A stretch of 5,909 bases of DNA from positions 1 to 5,909 of the forward strand of contig JAQXNQ010000093.1 of the NCBI GenBank assembly GCA_029098085.1, read 5' to 3'. The translations under genes were made by a program, and so were the position numbers. This stretch comes from Oscillospiraceae bacterium (lineage in GTDB: Bacteria; Bacillota; Clostridia; Oscillospirales; Ruminococcaceae). The notes beneath the pieces were generated by a model, which saw only the letters and a list, made by a program, of their open reading frames with translations, made no database searches and was not told the DNA's origin. How positions within the stretch are numbered: the first letter of the stretch is position 1; each line of letters opens with the position of its first letter. Positions 1 through 5,035 of this stretch are shown piece after piece.

Positions 1-125
1 AGATTGCGCTGGAAAACGGCATTCCCGTGGTGATTATGAACGGCAGCGCGCCGGAACGTCTGTACGATCTGTTCGATGGGCGTCAGGTGGGCACATATAT
101 TGGATCACGGAGGAAAATGACATGA
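1..125 (+). CDS. proB: Glutamate 5-kinase, C-terminal end (partial, 5' end outside window)
   Basis: The frame starting at base 3 encodes the last 40 residues before a TGA at 123-125. They contain IALENGIPVVIMNGSAPERL followed by a G-x-x-V-G-T-Y motif, which matches the closing strands of the amino-acid-kinase fold of glutamate 5-kinase. This cytosolic enzyme phosphorylates glutamate to gamma-glutamyl phosphate, the first committed step of proline synthesis. The protein stops about eight residues after the G-T motif, so there is no room for the C-terminal PUA domain found in the E. coli-type enzyme; short forms are common in Firmicutes. The TGA overlaps the ATG of the next gene as ATGA, indicating translational coupling. 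proA lies one gene further on, which supports the call. Only the tail is visible, so catalytic residues cannot be checked. Confidence 0.85.
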   Translation, partial: IALENGIPVVIMNGSAPERLYDLFDGRQVGTYIGSRRKMT

Positions 126-1102
126 GTGAACTGAAAGTATCGATTCTGGGTGCCGGCAACATTGCGAAAACAATGGCCCGCACCGTGCAGGCGGTGGAAG
201 GTGTGACCCTGTGGGGTGTTGCTTCCCGGAGTTTGGACAAGGCGGAGGAGTTTGCGGCGAAATTCGGCGCGCCCCGGGCGTTTGGCTCCTATGAGGAACT
301 GTATGAGGATCCCGATACCGACCTGATTTATATTGCAACGCCGCACATGTTCCATTTTGAACAGGCCAGAGAAGCGCTGCTGCACGGCAAGCACGCCCTC
401 TGCGAAAAGCCCATGACCATCAACGCCGCTCAGGCTGAGGAGCTTTTCGCTCTGGCAGAGGAGCGGGGACTGTTTGTGTCCGAGGCCATTTGGACTCGCT
501 ACCTGCCTCTGGGCAGCACCCTGCGGGAAAAGCTGGAGAGCGGCGTCATCGGCACGCCGAAGGTCATGACCGCCAATTACGGCTTCAACTGCGCCGGTGT
601 TCCCCGGATGGAGGAGCCCTCTCTGGCCGGCGGCGCCCTGCTGGATCTGGGTATTTATCCTCTGACTGTCATTTCCATGGCCTTCGGTGAGGAAATCAGC
701 GGCATGCAGACCACCGGCGTCCTGACCGAAAAGGGCGTGGATGCCCACAGTGTCACCACCCTGACCTTCGAAGACGGCCGCATGGCCACCGTCTTTACCG
801 CCATGGACGCCACCCTGGGCAGCAAGGCTGTGATTTATGGCGACGCGGGCAGAATCGAGCTGAATCCGGTCTGCAACTGGAACCGTCTGGACATCTACGA
901 CGGCAGCGGCCGGATCAAGGAGCGGATTTCCTGTCCCCAGCAGATCACCGGTTTTGAATATGAAGTGCAGGCCGCCGTCAAAGCCATCGAAGCAGGCGCC
1001 CTGGAAACCGAAGAAGCTCCCCGCAGCCTGCTGCTGGCCATGATGCGGCGGATGGACAGTCTGCGGAGCATCTGGGGCATGCGGTATCCCGGCGAGGAAT
1101 AA
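122..1102 (+). CDS. Gfo/Idh/MocA-family NAD(P)-dependent oxidoreductase
   Basis: This 326-residue protein has the usual length and layout of the family. The N-terminal Rossmann fold carries GAGNIA at residues 10-15. The family E-K-P motif is at 95-97, with K96 the expected catalytic lysine. The C-terminal alpha/beta domain contains GGALLDLGIYP at 170-180, where D175 and Y179 fit the D-x-G-x-Y pattern of the dihydrodiol dehydrogenase-like subgroup. Such cytosolic enzymes usually oxidise or reduce a hydroxyl/carbonyl on sugars, inositols or related compounds; the substrate here cannot be read from sequence. The start is the ATG at 122, preceded by GGAGGA at 109-114 and overlapping the proB stop (ATGA). 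proA follows after 43 bp. Its position between proB and proA suggests co-expression with proline synthesis, but a role in that pathway is only inference. The family call is firm; the specific function is unknown. Confidence 0.9.
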   Translation: MSELKVSILGAGNIAKTMARTVQAVEGVTLWGVASRSLDKAEEFAAKFGAPRAFGSYEELYEDPDTDLIYIATPHMFHFEQAREALLHGKHALCEKPMTINAAQAEELFALAEERGLFVSEAIWTRYLPLGSTLREKLESGVIGTPKVMTANYGFNCAGVPRMEEPSLAGGALLDLGIYPLTVISMAFGEEISGMQTTGVLTEKGVDAHSVTTLTFEDGRMATVFTAMDATLGSKAVIYGDAGRIELNPVCNWNRLDIYDGSGRIKERISCPQQITGFEYEVQAAVKAIEAGALETEEAPRSLLLAMMRRMDSLRSIWGMRYPGEE

Positions 1103-1145
1103 CCGCTTTCCAATTCCGATTCCCGTTCGACCAAGGAGGAGACCC

Positions 1146-2390
1146 ATGACCTACATAGAAGATCTGGCCGTTCGGGCCAAAACAGCCAAATCGGCCATTG
1201 CCAACGCCTCCACCCGGGAGAAAAACCGCTGCCTGCTGGCCATGGCGGACGCCATCCGGGAGGAGCGGGCCTATCTGCTGGAGCAGAACGCACTGGATCT
1301 GCAAAGCGGCCGGGAAACCGGCATGAAGGAAGGACTGCTGGATCGGCTGACCCTGACCGAAGAGCGGCTGGAGGGCATCTGCAGCGGTCTGCGGCAGGTG
1401 GCCGCGCTGGAGGATCCGGTGGGCGTGATCGACGGCGGCTGGGTGCGCCCCAACGGCCTGCGGATCGTTAAGACCCGGGTGCCGCTGGGCGTGGTGGGCA
1501 TCATCTACGAGAGCCGTCCCAATGTGACGGCCGATGCCGCCGCCCTCTGCCTGAAGTCCGGCAACGCCTGCATTCTGCGGGGCGGAAAGGAGGCTCTCTG
1601 CTCCAACCGCGCTTTGGCGGAGGTCATGCGCCGGGCCATCGCCCGCACCGGCCTTCCGGCGGATATTCTGCAGCTGGTGGAGGATCCCTCCCGGGAAACC
1701 GCCGCCGCCATGATGCGTCTGAACGGCTATCTGGATGTGCTGATTCCCCGGGGCGGAGCGGGTCTGATCCGGACGGTGGTGCAAAATGCCACCGTTCCGG
1801 TCATTGAGACTGGCGTGGGCAATTGCCATATTTATGTGGAGAAAACCGCCGATCCCCAGATGGCGCTGGAGATTCTGGACAACGCCAAAACCAGCCGGGT
1901 GTCGGTCTGCAATGCGGCGGAGTCGCTGCTCATTGATGAAGAGCTGGCTGCCGGGCTGCTGCCGGTGATGAAGGCGCGTCTGGACCGCTGCGGCGTCACC
2001 TGGTACGGCTGCCCCCGCACGAGGAAAATTCTTCCGGAGGCGCTGCCTGCGGGGGAGGAGGAATACGGCAGGGAATTCCTGGATTACGCCCTTTCCTGCC
2101 GGGTGGTTTCCGGCGTGCAGGAGGCCATTGCCCACATCGCCCGCTACAGCACCGGACACAGCGAGGCCATCGTCACCAACGATCTTTCCGCAGCGGAACG
2201 CTTTCTGAATGAGGTGGATGCAGCGGCGGTGTATGTCAACGCGTCCACCCGGTTCACGGATGGCGGCGAGTTCGGCTTCGGCGCGGAGATCGGCATCTCC
2301 ACCCAGAAGCTGCACGCCCGGGGTCCCATGGGCCTTCGGGAGCTGACGACCGTCAAATACAAAATTTACGGAAACGGTCAGATCCGCTGA
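1146..2390 (+). CDS. proA: Gamma-glutamyl phosphate reductase (glutamate-5-semialdehyde dehydrogenase)
   Basis: This 414-residue protein has the normal ProA length. It catalyses the NADPH-dependent reduction of gamma-glutamyl phosphate to glutamate 5-semialdehyde, which cyclises to pyrroline-5-carboxylate. It belongs to the aldehyde dehydrogenase superfamily. Visible landmarks are VPLGVVGIIYESRPNVTAD at 112-130, the cofactor-region segment LKSGNACILRGGKEA at 136-150, and the catalytic cysteine C255 in TSRVSVCNAAES. The ProA signature V-x5-A-[LIV]-x-H-I-x2-[HY]-[GS]-[ST]-x-H-[ST]-[DE]-x-I is matched in full at 321-342, with H-I-A-R-Y-S-T-G-H-S-E inside it. The conserved C-terminal region RFTDGGEFGFGAEIGIST is also present. 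The start at 1146 follows AAGGAGGA at 1133-1140. Nothing is truncated. Channelling of the unstable phosphate from ProB is known for the pathway and fits co-expression. The 3' end lies in a hairpin described separately. Confidence 0.97.
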   Translation: MTYIEDLAVRAKTAKSAIANASTREKNRCLLAMADAIREERAYLLEQNALDLQSGRETGMKEGLLDRLTLTEERLEGICSGLRQVAALEDPVGVIDGGWVRPNGLRIVKTRVPLGVVGIIYESRPNVTADAAALCLKSGNACILRGGKEALCSNRALAEVMRRAIARTGLPADILQLVEDPSRETAAAMMRLNGYLDVLIPRGGAGLIRTVVQNATVPVIETGVGNCHIYVEKTADPQMALEILDNAKTSRVSVCNAAESLLIDEELAAGLLPVMKARLDRCGVTWYGCPRTRKILPEALPAGEEEYGREFLDYALSCRVVSGVQEAIAHIARYSTGHSEAIVTNDLSAAERFLNEVDAAAVYVNASTRFTDGGEFGFGAEIGISTQKLHARGPMGLRELTTVKYKIYGNGQIR

Positions 2391-2400
2391 CTGTTTCCGT
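2368..2400 (+). other. Stem-loop spanning the proA stop codon
   Basis: Bases 2368-2381 pair with 2387-2400 to give a 14-bp stem (13 Watson-Crick pairs and one G-U at 2376/2392) around the 5-base loop ATCCG. The proA TGA (2388-2390) is in the right arm, and the downstream ribosome binding site begins eight bases after the stem. No U-run follows on the + strand (the next bases are GTGTCGCAGG), so it is not a standard intrinsic terminator in the direction of transcription. On the opposite strand the hairpin is followed by a loosely T-rich stretch. Likely roles are an mRNA-processing or 3'-stabilising hairpin, or partial attenuation between proA and the genes after it; these are inference. Confidence 0.6.
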
Positions 2401-2407
2401 GTGTCGC

Positions 2408-2413
2408 AGGAGG
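2408..2413 (+). promoter_or_regulatory. Ribosome binding site that selects a TTG start
   Basis: AGGAGG lies nine bases before TTG at 2423, a workable spacing. The in-frame GTG at 2399 lies upstream of this site and inside the proA hairpin, so it is an unlikely start. The ATG at 2415 touches the site and opens only a short frame. This is why TTG 2423 is chosen for the membrane protein. Confidence 0.7.
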
Positions 2414-2422
2414 TATGATATT

Positions 2423-3313
2423 TTGGAAAGTACAGGCAAATCTTCCCCTAAAAAGATGTTGATTTTCGGCGCGGTTGTGCTGATTTTTGCGGTGATCGGC
2501 TTTGTCTTTACCATCACCTCGGCGGTCAGGGGCATCGCCTATCTGATGGATAATTCTGAGCAGAAAGAGGAGCTGGAATGGCTTATCACACCGGTGGTTA
2601 TGCAGGATCCGCCCGTTTTTGAAAGCCCCGACAAACTCACCAATACCACGATTATCACCGCCGGTGTCTGGCGGCTGATCATGAATGAGGACACCTCCCG
2701 TTATCCGGTGGATGAGTTCAACTTCATCACGGTGCCCCAGAGCGATATCGAAGTGGAAATCAAGAGTCTGTTTGGCGATGTGAAGTACACCCATGAGACG
2801 GTGGGCGATACCGAGCTGATGATCACCTATGATTCTGAGAATAAATGCTATGTTTTCCCGGCAGTGCCCCATGTGATGCCCTATACGCCCGATATTCAGG
2901 AGATCCGGGAAAACGAGGACGGCAGTCTGGTGCTCACGGTGGGCTACATTCCTCCGGGACTGATCTGGGAGGGCGACACCGACGGGCGCAAATATCAGCC
3001 GGAGCCGGATAAGATCATGGAATATACGCTGGTCAAAGAACCGGACAGGAACGAATACCGGATCCATTCGGTGAGCAACCTGGTCAGCGGTCAGGAGCTC
3101 AGCAGCGGAACCTCTGTACCGGCTGCTGTAAGCGGTTCCGGGGCAAAGGATGAGAAAAACGCCGGCAGCAGCGAATCCGATGCTTCTTCTGAGGATGGAG
3201 AAGCATCCGGCGGAGAAGACGGGTCTTCCGCTGAAGCGGAGTCCGCAGAGTCCTCCGAGGAGATTTCCGCTGAAGATGGCGGCGAGGATGGCGGTGAGGA
3301 TGCGGCAGCTTGA
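2423..3313 (+). CDS. Single-pass membrane-anchored protein of unknown function with acidic C-terminal tail
   Basis: I do not recognise the family. From TTG at 2423 the protein is 296 residues. A short basic N-terminus (K6, K10, K11) precedes one hydrophobic segment at about 12-34 (LIFGAVVLIFAVIGFVFTIT inside it). There is no signal-peptidase or lipobox cysteine motif, so an N-in, C-out signal anchor is most likely. Residues about 45-220 look like a folded extracytoplasmic domain of mixed beta character, rich in aromatic, proline and acidic residues and with a single cysteine in it. From about residue 223 to the end the sequence is low-complexity Ser/Glu/Asp/Gly/Ala, ending in repeats of E-D-G-G. 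The tail may be a disordered spacer in or near the cell wall. The gene starts 32 bp after proA and overlaps the next gene by 14 bp, so it is probably co-transcribed with both. A link to proline metabolism is not implied. That it is a real gene is fairly sure; no function is proposed. Confidence 0.75.
   Translation: MESTGKSSPKKMLIFGAVVLIFAVIGFVFTITSAVRGIAYLMDNSEQKEELEWLITPVVMQDPPVFESPDKLTNTTIITAGVWRLIMNEDTSRYPVDEFNFITVPQSDIEVEIKSLFGDVKYTHETVGDTELMITYDSENKCYVFPAVPHVMPYTPDIQEIRENEDGSLVLTVGYIPPGLIWEGDTDGRKYQPEPDKIMEYTLVKEPDRNEYRIHSVSNLVSGQELSSGTSVPAAVSGSGAKDEKNAGSSESDASSEDGEASGGEDGSSAEAESAESSEEISAEDGGEDGGEDAAA
3275..3302 (+). repeat. 12-bp tandem repeat at the overlap of two genes
   Basis: GATGGCGGCGAG (3275-3286) is followed by GATGGCGGTGAG (3287-3298), then by a partial third copy that begins GATG. 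In the upstream gene each unit encodes part of the E-D-G-G tail. In the frame of the downstream acetyltransferase each copy supplies an ATG (3276, 3288, 3300), and the two full copies end in GAG, so a GAGG-plus-ATG arrangement precedes the second and third ATGs. Twelve bases is a multiple of three, so gain or loss of a unit would keep both frames. Confidence 0.8.
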
Positions 3314-3842
3314 CGGCAAGCGGCAGGGGCTGGTGCTCTGCGTTCCGGAATGCTCTGAGTTGCGCTTCCGTCAGGAAATGATGGCAGACGCCGAAACCAT
3401 GTCCTACAACAAAGGGTATGCGCCCTTCCCGGGTTACGATCCGGTTACCGGCTGCATTGACTTTCCGGAGGACCGGTGGGCCGATTGGCACTGCCGCTGG
3501 ATTGACCGGGAGCCGGAGCGATTTTACGCCTATCTCTGCCGGGAATCCGACGGCGTTCCGGTGGGAGAGGTCAATTATCACGCTTCCGGTGAGGAGGGCG
3601 TCTGTGAGATTGGCATCGTGCTGCACGCGCCCTTCCGGGGAATGGGATACGGCGGGCCGGGACTTTGGCTGCTCTGCGCTCGGGCTTTTCTGCAGCCCGG
3701 GATCCGGGCGCTGCGAAATGAGTTTGAGTCCACCCGCCTTTCGGCCCTGCGGATTCATCAGCGGATGGGCTTTGTGGTCGAAGGAGAGCAAAACGGTCTG
3801 GTTACGCTGCAGCTGAACCGCTGTGATGTTGAAAGCATTTGA
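3300..3842 (+). CDS. GNAT-family N-acetyltransferase
   Basis: With the start at 3300 this is a 180-residue protein, normal for a single-domain GNAT. GNAT enzymes transfer an acetyl group from acetyl-CoA to an amine. Visible features are a beta-strand pair with YAYLCRESDGVPVGEVNYH at about 76-94, strand 4 (VCEIGIVLHAPF, 101-112), and the acetyl-CoA pyrophosphate loop R-G-M-G-Y-G at 113-118, which fits [Q/R]-x-x-G-x-[G/A]. A late RIHQRMGFVVEGE segment at 151-163 corresponds to the usual final helix and 'GF' strand. The N-terminal stretch MSYNKGYAPFPGYDPVTGC (34-52), followed by DFPEDRW, is probably the acceptor side and may mark a subfamily; the substrate is unknown. The start is uncertain: ATGs at 3276, 3288 and 3300 all come from the tandem repeat, and the frame stays open further upstream. 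3300 gives the least overlap (14 bp) with the previous gene. The terminator follows nine bases after the stop. Confidence 0.85.
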   Translation: MRQLDGKRQGLVLCVPECSELRFRQEMMADAETMSYNKGYAPFPGYDPVTGCIDFPEDRWADWHCRWIDREPERFYAYLCRESDGVPVGEVNYHASGEEGVCEIGIVLHAPFRGMGYGGPGLWLLCARAFLQPGIRALRNEFESTRLSALRIHQRMGFVVEGEQNGLVTLQLNRCDVESI

Positions 3843-3850
3843 TATACCCC

Positions 3851-3881
3851 AAAAGAGTCCGGCGGTTCGCTGGACTCTTTT
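3851..3881 (+). terminator. Intrinsic terminator after the acetyltransferase gene
   Basis: AAAAGAGTCCGGCG (3851-3864) pairs with CGCTGGACTCTTTT (3868-3881) around a 3-base GTT loop, giving a 14-bp stem with a single G-U pair (3861/3871). The stem ends in TTTT and is followed by ACTATATAT. The matching AAAA on the 5' side gives a T-run on the other strand, so it could work in both directions. It begins eight bases after the TGA at 3840-3842 and separates the proB-to-GNAT unit from the regulator-xylB unit. Confidence 0.9.
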
Positions 3882-3893
3882 ACTATATATGCT

Positions 3894-3920
3894 GAAATTT
3901 TAGAGGAAAATTTTATAGGA
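3894..3920 (+). repeat. AT-rich near-direct repeat upstream of the promoter
   Basis: GAAATTTTAGAGGA (3894-3907) and GAAAATTTTATAGGA (3906-3920) are near copies placed side by side with a two-base overlap. They end four bases before the -35 hexamer at 3925. The position and A/T tracts fit an UP-element-like region contacting the RNA polymerase alpha subunit. That role is inferred from position and composition alone. Confidence 0.4.
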
Positions 3921-3924
3921 GGCG

Positions 3925-3953
3925 TTGACTTCCTGTCGACTGCATGATAGAAT
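3925..3953 (+). promoter_or_regulatory. Sigma-A-type promoter for the LacI regulator-xylB operon
   Basis: TTGACT (3925-3930, one mismatch to consensus -35) and TAGAAT (3948-3953, one mismatch to consensus -10) are separated by exactly 17 bp. Transcription would start near 3960, leaving a leader of about 34 bases with AGGAGG at 3982-3987 before ATG 3994. It lies just after a terminator and before the first gene of a new unit. Confidence 0.8.
3929..3946 (+). promoter_or_regulatory. Candidate operator (imperfect palindrome in promoter spacer)
   Basis: CTTCCTGTCGACTGCATG is centred on the CpG of GTCGAC; six of nine half-site positions are complementary. LacI-family operators commonly are palindromes with a central CpG, into which the hinge helix inserts. 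Here the centre falls midway between the -35 and -10 boxes, where repressor binding would block RNA polymerase. The similarity is modest and could be chance. Confidence 0.25.
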
Positions 3954-3993
3954 AAAACTGGTGTACGAGCACAAATGAAAAAGGAGGCGCGTT

Positions 3994-5013
3994 ATGTCTG
4001 TAACTGTCAAACAGATCGCTGAGCTGGCGGGAGTATCCCGGGGAACAGTGGATCGTGCTTTGAATAATCGCGGCAATGTGAAGCCCGAGGTGGAGCGGCG
4101 AATTCGGAAAATCGCTCAGGAGCTGGGTTATACGCCCAACCGGGCCGGAAAGGCTCTGGCCTATCAACGGAAATCCCTGCGCTTTGGCGTGGTTGTCAAC
4201 GCCGAAGGAAACGAATTTTTCGATGAAGTGCTGCGGGGCGTGCGGGCTGCCATTGCCGATTACGCGGATTTCGGCATCGGGCTGACCGTCTGCGTCGGCA
4301 AGGGCTACGCTGTGGAGCAGCAGCTGGAGCAGCTGGAGCAGCTTCGTCAGCAGAAGGTTTCGGCTGTGGCCGTGGCGCCCATTAACGTGCCTGAAATTGC
4401 ACAGAAGATCGATCAGCTCGTGGAGGAGGGCATTCCGGTGCTGACGCTCAACTCGGATATCGAGGACAGCCGCCGGATCTGCTATGTGGGCTGCAACTAC
4501 TATCAGAGCGGCGTCACGGCGGGCGGCCTGCTGCGGCTGGTTCGTCCCCAGGGCATCCGGGCGGGTATTGTCACCGGTTCGGTCAAGATGCTGGGCCACA
4601 ACCGGCGTATCAGTGGCTTTGCCGACACCGTCAAGGCACTGCCGGATTCCCGGGTGGTGGATCTGGTGGAGTCCCTGGACGACAGCGAAGTGGCCTACCG
4701 GGAAACTCTGCAGATGCTGCAGCATCATCCTGAGATCAATACCCTGTATTTTGCTGCTGCCGGTACGGTGGGCGGCATCCGGGCTGTCGAGGAGCTGGGT
4801 CTGAAGGATCTGACGGCGATTTCCTGTGACGACACGGCCCCGGTGCGCGCGCTGGTGGAGGAGGGCTGCATTCAGGCCACCGTCTGCCAGGAGCCCTTCC
4901 GTCAGGGAAGCAGCGCCATGCAGATTCTGTTTGAGACGGTGGTCAACGGCACGCCTCCAACGGAAGAGTTCTGCTACATGGATAATATTATCCGCATCCG
5001 GGAAAATCTGTAA
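3994..5013 (+). CDS. LacI-family transcriptional regulator, probable regulator of xylulose/xylose use
   Basis: This 339-residue protein has the standard LacI-family size and order. The N-terminal helix-turn-helix is at about 4-24 (TVKQIAELAGVSRGTVDRAL). The hinge is NRAGKALAYQRK at 49-60, with L55 at the place of the minor-groove-inserting leucine. An effector domain resembling a periplasmic sugar-binding protein runs from about 62 to 335, including FGVVVNAEGNEFFDEVLRGV at 64-83 and GCIQATVCQEPFRQGS at 291-306. The recognition helix reads S-R-G-T-V-D-R, with Asp where LacI has Ser, so the operator probably differs from classical lac/gal sites. The start at 3994 has AGGAGG six bases upstream. 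xylB begins 22 bp after the stop, so regulator and kinase are probably co-transcribed and the regulator may control its own promoter. The binding-protein-like domain and the neighbour suggest a pentose or related sugar as ligand; the exact effector and the repressor/activator sign are not visible. Confidence 0.92.
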   Translation: MSVTVKQIAELAGVSRGTVDRALNNRGNVKPEVERRIRKIAQELGYTPNRAGKALAYQRKSLRFGVVVNAEGNEFFDEVLRGVRAAIADYADFGIGLTVCVGKGYAVEQQLEQLEQLRQQKVSAVAVAPINVPEIAQKIDQLVEEGIPVLTLNSDIEDSRRICYVGCNYYQSGVTAGGLLRLVRPQGIRAGIVTGSVKMLGHNRRISGFADTVKALPDSRVVDLVESLDDSEVAYRETLQMLQHHPEINTLYFAAAGTVGGIRAVEELGLKDLTAISCDDTAPVRALVEEGCIQATVCQEPFRQGSSAMQILFETVVNGTPPTEEFCYMDNIIRIRENL

Positions 5014-5035
5014 AAAGTGGGAAGGAAGAAACAAC

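Noticed and set aside
1103..1145. Gap between the oxidoreductase and proA as a possible promoter or hairpin
   Set aside because: It contains only a ribosome binding site. No -35/-10 pair or stable inverted repeat is visible.
83..1147. Long antisense open frame opposite the oxidoreductase gene
   Set aside because: It lies fully opposite a well-recognised enzyme, its translation is low-quality (Gly/His/Gln-rich, no recognisable domain), and it reflects high GC at third codon positions.
978..2315. 445-codon antisense open frame opposite proA
   Set aside because: It is longer than proA itself but has no family-like motif, and the + strand matches the whole ProA signature. It is a composition shadow.
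2399..2422. GTG at 2399 as start of the membrane protein, and ATG at 2415
   Set aside because: GTG 2399 lies inside the proA hairpin and upstream of the only good AGGAGG. ATG 2415 abuts that site and opens a frame of only about 15 codons.
3150..3299. Upstream extension of the acetyltransferase frame
   Set aside because: The extra 50 codons lie entirely within the tail-coding part of the previous gene, and their basic, proline-rich translation does not look like a GNAT N-terminus.
2378..3319. Antisense open frame opposite the membrane protein gene
   Set aside because: Considered because the sense gene is a hypothetical. The sense frame has a ribosome binding site, a proper transmembrane anchor and operon spacing, while the antisense frame has none of these.
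3975..4022. Small leader frame (M-K-K-E-A-R-Y...) overlapping the regulator start
   Set aside because: It has no ribosome binding site of its own, it contains the regulator's AGGAGG, and its sequence shows no attenuator-like codon run.
4312..4356. CAGCTGGAG-type short repeat in the regulator gene
   Set aside because: It encodes an E-Q-L-E-Q-L helix of the effector domain at a place where LacI-family proteins have a helix, so it is ordinary coding sequence.
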